Positions 1 through 6,634 of a stretch of 9,441 nt of DNA are shown here, in pieces. The stretch spans positions 1 to 9,441 of the forward strand of contig DXWR01000186.1 in NCBI GenBank assembly GCA_019416775.1. Reading direction: 5' to 3'. How positions within the stretch are numbered: position 1 is the first letter of the stretch; every line of letters starts with the position of its first letter. The notes under the pieces were generated by a model. That model was not told the DNA's origin. It did no database searches and saw only the letters and a program-made list of their open reading frames with translations. The DNA is from Oscillospiraceae bacterium. Its GTDB lineage: Bacteria; Bacillota; Clostridia; Oscillospirales; Ruminococcaceae. Both the position numbers and the translations under genes were made by a program.

Positions 1-3
1 ATG

Positions 4-37
4 CGGCACAGTCCTGAAATTGGCTGTGCCGTTTTTT
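4..37 (+). terminator. Intrinsic terminator of an upstream gene
   Basis: A perfect 8-bp stem, CGGCACAG (4-11) with CTGTGCCG (24-31), is followed directly by six T residues (32-37). The T run lies only on the + strand side, so it ends transcription of a + strand gene lying left of the window and separates it from the pilus locus. Confidence 0.85.
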
Positions 38-290
38 AATAGGAAAATCAGATTCCGAAAATTGTATTTTATTTTCTCAAGTTTTCCACCCCCTTCTCCC
101 TGATTTTGGAAATGAAACCAAAAAATGTCTTTTTGTTTCACCGCCCAAAAATGACCCATCACTTTTACCTAGTGCATCGGTGGGTAAGCGTCGTTTGACC
201 CATCCATTGGCAAATTGACCGGATTTTAGCGCGATAAACCGCAATTTGCGTCCCTAATTTGGTGATTCTCACAAAAATGTCTCGCCTGCC
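38..290. other. AT-rich intergenic region with short direct repeats
   Basis: No gene is seen here. Two short direct repeats stand out: AAAAATGTCT at 121-130 and 273-282, and TGACCCATC at 152-160 and 196-204 (44 bp apart, about four helical turns). GGTGGGT at 179-185 lies between the second pair and can pair with either copy. The position upstream of the putative operon promoter would suit regulator binding, but no known operator is recognised. Confidence 0.35.
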
Positions 291-319
291 TTGATTTTTG
301 TAGGTCAGTGTGATAGTAT
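291..319 (+). promoter_or_regulatory. Predicted sigma-A promoter (extended -10) of the pilus operon
   Basis: TTGATT (291-296) and TAGTAT (314-319) are separated by 17 bp, and TGA at 311-313 supplies the TGn extended -10 element. This is the best promoter-like match before the adhesin gene. Transcription would start near 326 and give a leader of about 400 nt. The call rests on motif and spacing only. Confidence 0.5.
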
Positions 320-733
320 TACCGTAGTTGCTAAATTAGGTAATTGAGTAAAAATGTGGTAATTTTTTCGGAAGCGCGGATGCAAAAAGTGATACCGTTC
401 GTTGAAGCCGTTATCACATGGCATTCCATGAGATTTGGTAGGATGATTCACGGAAAGGGGGATCGCCATGCAGAACAAAGAGCAAGCAGTCCGGCTTTGG
501 CGGGCTGTCCCTTCTGCGGTTGACACATCGGTCCCCGTCTCGCTTTCCATCCGGCGGCGCTGCCATCCCTGCGAGGAAACCACATGGCAATTTGTTGCCC
601 GGCATCGTCCGCCTTTCCCCAAATCGCCGGCACAAGGGCTGGCTTGGCGGGCGGAATCCCCGCCGGGACCCCCCGGCAAACCCCAAACCCGGCTCAATGC
701 TCTTTGGGCCAAACAAACCATAAGAGGAGTTGA
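320..733 (+). promoter_or_regulatory. Long structured 5' leader of the pilus operon
   Basis: This stretch of about 414 nt without a convincing gene becomes GC-rich after about 440. It contains a chain of hairpins: GTGATA/TATCAC (389-394 with 412-417), CATGG/CCATG (417-421 with 426-430), GGCAA/TTGCC (586-590 with 595-599), CCGGC/GCCGG (599-603 with 626-630), GGCGGG/CCCGCC (646-651 with 659-664), GCCGGG/CCCGGC (662-667 with 672-677) and CCCAAA/TTTGGG (682-687 with 703-708). The fifth and sixth share bases 662-664 and cannot both form. No hairpin has a T run. The adhesin ribosome binding site (723-729) lies just beyond the last one. The region may be a cis-acting regulatory RNA, but I recognise no known riboswitch class. 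Confidence 0.45.
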
Positions 734-3700
734 ATGTGCATGCAAATGAAAAAACGTGTTCTCAGCGCTTTCATGGCGCTTTGCATGGTGTGCAGCTTGG
801 TAGGCGCGGCATGGGCGGTGATACCGCAGCAAACGTCGGCGGCGGCGAATGGGCAGTTTACTATTTCGTGGAGCAATGGTCAGCAAACTCAAGCGGTTGA
901 TATTAGCTGCTATAATGCTGATAATGAAGGCCAGGCTCTTAGTGTAAGTCCAGAGAATTTTACTGCTCAATCGGGCGAGACGGTTAATTTTACCTCTACT
1001 AATCAAAATTTACAGATTGATGGCTATGAATTTGTTGAGGCGAAGTATTACAGATGGAATAACTGGCGAGATATTAACTCGTTAACAATCGAATATTTTA
1101 ATAGGAGATGGCTGTACACTGTAAATAATGACTATGTTTCAGATCTGCCGCAGATCCGTTTGTATTATCGGGCAGTTGAAGAAAGCGATTTCTACATCGA
1201 AGACACCGTTGGGACAAACGGTCAGTTCACTGCAACCTTTGCAGATGGGAAAACACCCCAACTTTCAAACGGACAGTATATAACATACACTTGGACGCGC
1301 GGTTTAGACAGCAGCAATATTAGTACAAATGTCGCATACACAAAAGTAACAGGCGACAGTTATAATATGGCTGCTGAAAACAGCACGCAAAACGCTATTT
1401 GGGTAAACGTTGCTTTGGACAGCGATGTAGCAGATGCCGTTAACGACAATCGTTATTGGTATCAAGTTGTTGCACAGGTTATGAATGCAGATGGAACTCC
1501 AGTTGCAGATCAAACCTATACTGCAACTCTTCAGGTTCCCTACTACATCCAACTGCAAAACGGAAGTTTTGAGAACCCGAATATTGAAACGTATACTGGT
1601 GAGGATTGGCAGAACAATCATCAATGGCAATTTTCAAATGATACTGAAGGACTGATTTGGAAAACCACTGGACTTGGCACCGGAAGTGATCATACAGGGG
1701 ACGATATCGAAATTCTTCGCGCAGATACTCAAGCACAAAGAGCAAATGCACAGCAGTATCATCACTGCGGCGCGGCAGATGACGGCGTTCAGTATGCAGA
1801 GCTAAACTGCGAAGCGTACGGCGCGTTATATCAAGAAGTCATGACCGTTCCCGGCTCTACTTTAAACTGGGCCTTTTCTCATCTGCCTCGGGAAGTGCAG
1901 AAAAGTTATTATAGCCGTACTGGCGATACCATGGCGTTGGTGATTATGCCGTCCAGCGCAGCGGATGAATATATTGAAAGACTAGAAAAAGCTTCAAAAG
2001 ACTCAGATCAAATCCGCTCGATTTTGAACGAAATCAGAGGACAAGGCGAAGAAAACGGCTATTTTGTTCAGGAAGAAACCAGTAATTATCAATATCTTGA
2101 AGATGGTACAAACGCCGGCGAACATGCTGCCGAAGCTTGGAACCGTTATCAAGGAACCTATACTGTTGCTGACAATCAGTATTTAACCACCTTCTTCTTT
2201 GTGGCTGTAGACACTGGTAGTACTGCAAGTAATAAAGAAACGATTGGCAACCTGTTGGATCGTGTTTATTTCACCACAGACTTAATCCCGGCGAATCCCG
2301 ATTCCGCGAACCTGACCGTAACTAAAACGGTTGAAGGTTTGAATTTAGAAGAAAACAGCGCTTATAACGTTACTGTAGACGTATATGATGGCCAGAATAA
2401 AGTGGCTAGCCATACATTTGATGCAAACGACTTTGATGCGCAAGGAAAAGCTAGCTATAATTTTGTAATCCAAGGTATTCCGGTTAATGGAAGCAAAACT
2501 TTAACTGTAACTGAAACAGCGACCGGTGCAAGTGAAGGATACAACGTTACTCAAACTGTGCTGGTTGGCAGTGGAAGCGAAGAAGACGGCACAACTGCGA
2601 GTGTCACAGTAGAAGGTGGACAAAACTATACAGTTGCTTTCACCAACACCTACACCCAAACCACCACATCCTTAATCCTCACCAAAACTTTCGATGGCTT
2701 GAGTGATGCAGAAGTCAATTACTTAATTTTTGATCAAGATACCAGTTCAGCAAACGACGACGATTTTGGCTGGGACATTAACTATTGCCAGAATACAACT
2801 CATGTGTCTGACGAAGGTGGTATGACTTACATGGCTACCGATGTTCCGGAAGGGATAAGGCTCCCAGATGGGACAGCAGTCACCGGCGGCGGCGATTTCC
2901 GAATTACCGCACAGCAATTCCTTACTGTTGGTAAAAACGGAATCGATAATATTTCCGACATCACAAACAATTCCTACCGAAATGAGGATACCGGTGCAAC
3001 CTTGAGTAAGAATCAAGACGGCAACTGGACGTATTCCGTTACCTTGACTGTTCCTGTCACCGATGGAAATCACTTCTACACCGTCTTTGAACAGCATCAG
3101 GAAGTTCCTGGCTACGCTAAAATCAATGATTCCAATGCGGAATGGACCATGGCCCGGCAAGGAATGAACACAACAGAAGGCACCGGAAAGTTCATGGATG
3201 AATCACACAACAACATCTATGAAAGCATGACGGAGATCAACAGCAATAATAAGACATATCAAGGAACAACCTATAGCGAAATGGAAGATGTCTGCATAGC
3301 TGCTGGGGCGTTCCAGAAAATCAAAATCACTTCTCCTACCACCATTGCCTACACCAACCACTACACCGGCAAGCTGGATGTAACCAAAGAAATTGGCTCG
3401 ACCAACGAGTATAACGATGCAAAAACTGCGAACTACACCCTTACTCTTGCCCCTGCCAATGCCGAAAAACAAACCGTCAATGGCGGTTTAAGTGGGAAAG
3501 TGGTACATTATTACACTGTAGACCAAGACTCACAGATGAAAACGGCAACTTTAACCGCAGATGGTAGTTTTACAGTAACTATTCAACCTGATGAAACTAT
3601 CCACTTCATCGACCTCCCCGCCATCCAATGGAAGGTTACCGAGGGCGATGCAAAAGTAAATGGCTATAAGCTGAATACTGTCATTACCGATGATAACAAG

Positions 3701-4417
3701 AAGGTTGTGAGCGATAAATCTCATTGGAATGGATACGGCGATAGCGACATCATCGGCGCAACTAATACCGATGACGGCATCGCTTCGGTGGACAGCGCGG
3801 TGCGGGGTAACACGAATCCCGTCGTTGTCGCTGATTCCGTGGCCCTGGTCACCGTAACTAACAGCTACACTAACAGCACCCTCACTATTTCCAAAACAGT
3901 TGGCGGCAACATGGGTGACACCACAAAGGATTTCACATTCACACTGAAAATTCTGAATAGCAAAGATGGTCAGCCGCTCAACGCAGAGGAGTATGGTGTA
4001 ATTGCCCAAACGGCAGTGAAGACATCGCTCAACCAAGACGAAACTTTCAATCTTTCGTTTAATGATGCAGGTGAAGCAAAATTCACTCTTCACAGCGGTC
4101 AGGAACTGCAAATCAACATTCCAGAAGGTTACTATTGTGTTGTCTCTGAGAAAAATGACGGTTACACAACTACCATTTCAGCGCCAAATACGGATGGCAA
4201 TGTATGGACGATGGATGCAGATAAAGTCACAGTATCTGGCACCATTGTGATGAATACGGAAGTCCAGTACACTAACAACCTCAACCTGGACACGCCTCCA
4301 TCCGGTTTCTTCGAAGACAACCTCCCCTTCACCCTCATGATCTCCGCTGCCGGCTTGGCTGGCATCGCCTTGATCGTCACCATTCTGGTGCGCCGTCAGC
4401 GCCGCCGTCGGGAGTAA
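734..4417 (+). CDS. Large LPXTG-like surface adhesin, putative pilus tip protein with four isopeptide-type domains
   Basis: This 1227-aa protein is predicted to be secreted, joined to a pilus or the wall by sortase, and to act as the adhesive tip. A signal peptide covers about residues 1-29. Residues 35-270 are an unassigned beta-rich region. Residues about 271-516 resemble a jelly-roll, carbohydrate-binding-like module (starting NGSFENP, with YAELN and FFFVAVDTGS segments). Four SpaA/FctA-like beta domains follow, each with the Lys/Glu/Asn set of self-made isopeptide bonds: K531/E594/N638, K651/E786/N875, K885/E970/N1043 and K1054/E1139/N1181. The C-terminus has the sorting signal TPPSG (1187-1191), a membrane helix (about 1199-1219) and an Arg-rich tail. 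TPPSG resembles VPPTG of the streptococcal tip pilin Cpa. AGGAG (725-729) lies 4 nt before ATG 734 and 10 nt before in-frame ATG 740, so either start is possible. The coding ends are GC-rich and the middle AT-rich. The ligand cannot be read from the sequence. Confidence 0.9.
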   Translation: MCMQMKKRVLSAFMALCMVCSLVGAAWAVIPQQTSAAANGQFTISWSNGQQTQAVDISCYNADNEGQALSVSPENFTAQSGETVNFTSTNQNLQIDGYEFVEAKYYRWNNWRDINSLTIEYFNRRWLYTVNNDYVSDLPQIRLYYRAVEESDFYIEDTVGTNGQFTATFADGKTPQLSNGQYITYTWTRGLDSSNISTNVAYTKVTGDSYNMAAENSTQNAIWVNVALDSDVADAVNDNRYWYQVVAQVMNADGTPVADQTYTATLQVPYYIQLQNGSFENPNIETYTGEDWQNNHQWQFSNDTEGLIWKTTGLGTGSDHTGDDIEILRADTQAQRANAQQYHHCGAADDGVQYAELNCEAYGALYQEVMTVPGSTLNWAFSHLPREVQKSYYSRTGDTMALVIMPSSAADEYIERLEKASKDSDQIRSILNEIRGQGEENGYFVQEETSNYQYLEDGTNAGEHAAEAWNRYQGTYTVADNQYLTTFFFVAVDTGSTASNKETIGNLLDRVYFTTDLIPANPDSANLTVTKTVEGLNLEENSAYNVTVDVYDGQNKVASHTFDANDFDAQGKASYNFVIQGIPVNGSKTLTVTETATGASEGYNVTQTVLVGSGSEEDGTTASVTVEGGQNYTVAFTNTYTQTTTSLILTKTFDGLSDAEVNYLIFDQDTSSANDDDFGWDINYCQNTTHVSDEGGMTYMATDVPEGIRLPDGTAVTGGGDFRITAQQFLTVGKNGIDNISDITNNSYRNEDTGATLSKNQDGNWTYSVTLTVPVTDGNHFYTVFEQHQEVPGYAKINDSNAEWTMARQGMNTTEGTGKFMDESHNNIYESMTEINSNNKTYQGTTYSEMEDVCIAAGAFQKIKITSPTTIAYTNHYTGKLDVTKEIGSTNEYNDAKTANYTLTLAPANAEKQTVNGGLSGKVVHYYTVDQDSQMKTATLTADGSFTVTIQPDETIHFIDLPAIQWKVTEGDAKVNGYKLNTVITDDNKKVVSDKSHWNGYGDSDIIGATNTDDGIASVDSAVRGNTNPVVVADSVALVTVTNSYTNSTLTISKTVGGNMGDTTKDFTFTLKILNSKDGQPLNAEEYGVIAQTAVKTSLNQDETFNLSFNDAGEAKFTLHSGQELQINIPEGYYCVVSEKNDGYTTTISAPNTDGNVWTMDADKVTVSGTIVMNTEVQYTNNLNLDTPPSGFFEDNLPFTLMISAAGLAGIALIVTILVRRQRRRRE

Positions 4418-4423
4418 TCGCCT

Positions 4424-4654
4424 ATGCATACCATGCAGGATATCGCCCAGGCGCTGGCTAAAATGAAATTTCGCAAAAAGACCTTCGGCGGGGTAGAGGA
4501 AGCGGACGTCTGGCGGAAGCTGGAATCCCTCCAAAACCTCTACCAGCAGGTCTACGATGAGCAAGCCGCCTACTACCAGGCCCTCCTGGATCAAAAGGAT
4601 CAGGAACTGGATAGGCTCAGGGGCAGTAAGGGCGGTGGTGATGCCCATGCTTGA
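4424..4654 (+). CDS. Small DivIVA/GpsB-like coiled-coil protein in the pilus operon
   Basis: This 76-aa soluble, charged protein has no signal peptide or membrane segment. It starts 6 nt after the adhesin stop, with a CGGGAG ribosome binding site (4409-4414) inside the end of the adhesin gene. Residues 16-40 have the pattern F-x5-G ... D-V-x3-L-x6-Y (F16, G22, D28, V29, L33, Y40). This matches the membrane-targeting N-terminal domain of GpsB/DivIVA proteins apart from one extra residue after the glycine. Residues 33-66 look like a coiled coil (LESLQNLY, ALLDQKDQELDRL). Its end overlaps the next gene by 14 nt, which suggests coupled translation. By inference it is a cytoplasmic scaffold that places the pilus machinery at the septum or pole. 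The coding call is good; the family call is moderate. Confidence 0.75.
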   Translation: MHTMQDIAQALAKMKFRKKTFGGVEEADVWRKLESLQNLYQQVYDEQAAYYQALLDQKDQELDRLRGSKGGGDAHA

Positions 4655-5318
4655 CCCCTCTCAGCCCACTGCTTCCACCGGTAGTGCGGCCCCATCTACT
4701 GTGGTACCTCCCGGGAAACCGGTACAGAGGTCGGGTGCAAAAGGGAGTCGGGGGCGGCGCAGGAAAAAAACGCCTCCCGCCCCCCTGACTCCCCAACAGG
4801 TCATCAAACAGCGCCGCCGCCGCTTGGCCGACGCAGAGAGCATCTCCTCCTTCCTGGTGAAGCTGGTAGCGATCATTCTGCTGTTGGTGATTCTTCTGGC
4901 TTACTTCTTCGGCATCACCCCTATGGAGAACGACGATATGTCGCCACGGATTTCTGCCGGCGACCTGTTGCTCTACTACCGCTTGGCCGACGATTACGTC
5001 ACCGGCGATGTGATGGTGTTCGAGAAAAACGGTCAGCAGTACGTGGGGCGGATCGTGGCCCAGGGCGGCGATACCGTTCAGGTCACCGATCAAGCCACTC
5101 TGGTGATTAACGGAAGCACGGTGCTGGAAAGCGACATTTACTACACCACACCCAAGTACGACAACGGTCCAACCTATCCCCTGACCCTGGCGGCGGATGA
5201 GTATTTCATCCTCTGCGACTATCGGGAAGGCGCCCGGGACAGCCGGTATTTCGGCCCCGTGAGCCAAAGCGAGGTCAAGGGCAAGGTCATTACCGTGGTC
5301 CGGCGGTCGGATATTTAA
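4641..5318 (+). CDS. SipA-like catalytically degenerate signal peptidase I homologue (pilus assembly factor)
   Basis: This 225-aa membrane protein of the S26 signal peptidase fold has a cytoplasmic N-terminus, one membrane helix (about 71-91) and an outside domain. The box that normally reads S-M-x-P is D99-M100-S101-P102, so the nucleophilic serine is Asp. The box that normally begins with the general-base lysine (K-R-x-x) reads G136-R137, followed by GGDTV. Both dyad residues are therefore lost. As I recall, Streptococcus pyogenes SipA has the same Asp/Gly pair, also 37 residues apart, and is needed for pilus polymerisation rather than cleavage. Residues 25-61 are an unusual Arg/Lys/Pro-rich cytoplasmic tail. 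ATG 4641 is chosen because AAGGG (4628-4632) lies 8 nt upstream. An in-frame ATG at 4557 would overlap the previous gene by 98 nt and has a weak site. ATG 4647 is also possible. Confidence 0.88.
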   Translation: MPMLDPSQPTASTGSAAPSTVVPPGKPVQRSGAKGSRGRRRKKTPPAPLTPQQVIKQRRRRLADAESISSFLVKLVAIILLLVILLAYFFGITPMENDDMSPRISAGDLLLYYRLADDYVTGDVMVFEKNGQQYVGRIVAQGGDTVQVTDQATLVINGSTVLESDIYYTTPKYDNGPTYPLTLAADEYFILCDYREGARDSRYFGPVSQSEVKGKVITVVRRSDI

Positions 5319-5340
5319 GGCCGCAAATCCATTCGTTGCA

Positions 5341-5369
5341 TTGGCGTCCCCGCCTTTGTGAAATATGAT
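5341..5369 (+). promoter_or_regulatory. Candidate internal promoter before the major pilin gene
   Basis: TTGGCG (5341-5346) and TATGAT (5364-5369) are 17 bp apart, with four and five of six consensus matches. They lie in the 79-nt gap after sipA. A promoter here would give the backbone pilin extra transcript over the tip and assembly genes, as stoichiometry requires. This is a motif match only. Confidence 0.3.
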
Positions 5370-5397
5370 TCCGAGTACAAGAAAGGAAGAAAAGAGC

Positions 5398-6516
5398 ATG
5401 AAATTAACACGTAAATCCATCGGCCGCATCGCGGCCAGCTTCGTGGCCACCGCTATGTTGGCTACTATGGCAATCGTTCCGGCTTCTGCGAATACTGGTG
5501 TTACTGAACCTGCTGAGGGCACGGATAACATTACAGCGATTGATGTTTCGAAAATTGTAACTACTGACAGCAATACTTATGCTCCTAACACTCAATTTAT
5601 TATTGCAGTTGACGAGGGCAAAGGTAAAACTTTCAATGATGGAACTGGTTCTGTCACTGCAGTTGCAGGTATTGAAGGCGGATTAACAGGTACTACTATT
5701 CAGTCTCAACCTAATTACGTTGAGGGTGAGGAAGGCTCCCAAACTGTTGTTGCGCCTCAAGCCTCTTACGAATTTGATGGAACTTTAGCAGTTGACAATG
5801 ATGTTTTTACGAAGCCTGGGATTTATCATTATGAAGTAAGAGAAACTGCTGGTTCTTATGATGGCATTACTTATTCCACCGAAACTTATGATGTATACCT
5901 GTATGTAACCAACAATAGTGATTTCTCTGATTATGTTGTAAGCAATGTTGTTGTGGTTAAAAATGGCGAAACAGATGCTAAATCAGAATTGACTTTTACC
6001 AATGATTATGGCAAGAACAACGATGGCACTCATGATGTAAAAGTGACAAAAGTTATTGCTGGTACTTTGGGTGACAAAGAAAACGATACCTTCTCCTTCA
6101 CAGTAAAGGTAAATGGCGTTGAGGGTGAAGTGTACAAAGTAGTTTACACCAATGATACAGTTGAACATACTACCTATGTCATGTCTGGCGATGACAACGC
6201 TATCACTGTTACCGGTGTAGGTGATCAGGATTACATTCAGATTTTTGGTTTATCTGCAAATGATACTTACACCGTAACCGAAACTGATGGCGCAAGTCAG
6301 GGCTATACTGTAACTGATACGGTAGATACTGACGCTGCTGGCACTGTTTCTGGTAATGTGACTGCAGACGACACTGCTGAAACCATCACCAACACCAAGA
6401 CCGCTTCCACCCCCACCGGCATCATGATGGACATCGCTCCTTACGCCGTTCTGGTGGTCATCGCCGCTGCCGGCTGCTTCATCTTCCTGCGTAAGCGTCA
6501 CGCCAAAGAAGACTAA
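5398..6516 (+). CDS. Backbone (major) pilin, FctA/Spy0128 family
   Basis: This 372-aa precursor is the likely shaft subunit. The signal peptide is 1-31 (cleavage ASA|NT). Domain 1 carries the isopeptide set K52, E149 (in YEVRE) and N202 (LTFTND). Domain 2 carries K218, E295 (YTVTE) and N332 (ITNTK). STPTG (337-341) is the sorting signal, followed by a hydrophobic helix (about 347-366) and the tail RKRHAKED. In Spy0128, as I recall it, the signal is EVPTG, the linking Thr lies 8 residues after the second Asn, and the acceptor Lys lies 7 before the first Asn. Here T340 is 8 after N332 and K195 is 7 before N202, so a T340-K195 bond between subunits is predicted. ATG 5398 is chosen because AAAGGAAG (5382-5389) precedes it and it opens a clean signal peptide; an upstream in-frame ATG (5365) lacks both. 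The gene's interior is much more AT-rich than its two ends. Confidence 0.92.
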   Translation: MKLTRKSIGRIAASFVATAMLATMAIVPASANTGVTEPAEGTDNITAIDVSKIVTTDSNTYAPNTQFIIAVDEGKGKTFNDGTGSVTAVAGIEGGLTGTTIQSQPNYVEGEEGSQTVVAPQASYEFDGTLAVDNDVFTKPGIYHYEVRETAGSYDGITYSTETYDVYLYVTNNSDFSDYVVSNVVVVKNGETDAKSELTFTNDYGKNNDGTHDVKVTKVIAGTLGDKENDTFSFTVKVNGVEGEVYKVVYTNDTVEHTTYVMSGDDNAITVTGVGDQDYIQIFGLSANDTYTVTETDGASQGYTVTDTVDTDAAGTVSGNVTADDTAETITNTKTASTPTGIMMDIAPYAVLVVIAAAGCFIFLRKRHAKED

Positions 6517-6563
6517 TTTCTAGCCTTTTCTCCCATTAGTTTTAAACCGATTTCACCACCTTC

Positions 6564-6601
6564 CGGGCTGGCAAAGCCCGCCAAGCAGGCTGGCAAGCCT
6601 G
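6564..6601 (+). repeat. Tandem near-identical hairpins between pilin and sortase genes
   Basis: Two adjacent stem-loops lie in the 118-nt gap. CGGGCT (6564-6569) pairs with AGCCCG (6575-6580) around loop GGCAA. CAGGCT (6586-6591) pairs with AGCCTG (6596-6601) around loop GGCA. Their cores (6566-6578 and 6588-6599) are the same GGCTGGCA-AGCC unit differing by one A. No T run follows, so they are more likely 3'-end stabilisers, processing sites or partial attenuators than full terminators. Confidence 0.6.
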
Positions 6602-6634
6602 AAGACTCCACTGCCTGAAAGGAGGCGCCCACCC

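Noticed and set aside
440..733. Known c-di-GMP or other riboswitch in the leader
   Set aside because: The conserved core sequences of the classes I know were not found; only generic stem-loops are visible.
880..930. Possible thioester-domain cysteine motif (SCYN) in the adhesin, as in Cpa
   Set aside because: The expected aromatic residue before Cys and a clear partner Gln motif were not seen, so a thioester domain cannot be supported by eye.
305..1006. Minus-strand open frame of 233 codons across the leader
   Set aside because: It is Arg-rich with no recognisable motif and overlaps the adhesin signal peptide. It is probably a chance frame in GC-rich RNA-structured sequence.
4557..4640. Upstream start for the SipA-like protein
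   Set aside because: It would overlap the DivIVA-like gene by 98 nt with a weak ribosome site, whereas ATG 4641 has AAGGG 8 nt upstream.
5365..5397. Upstream start for the pilin at 5365
   Set aside because: It would put 11 charged residues before a clean signal peptide and would place the ribosome site inside the coding sequence.
4617..5573. Long open frame on the minus strand (318 codons)
   Set aside because: It is antisense to sipA and the pilin start. It has no plausible ribosome site or domain, and the GC-rich third positions of sipA explain the lack of stops.
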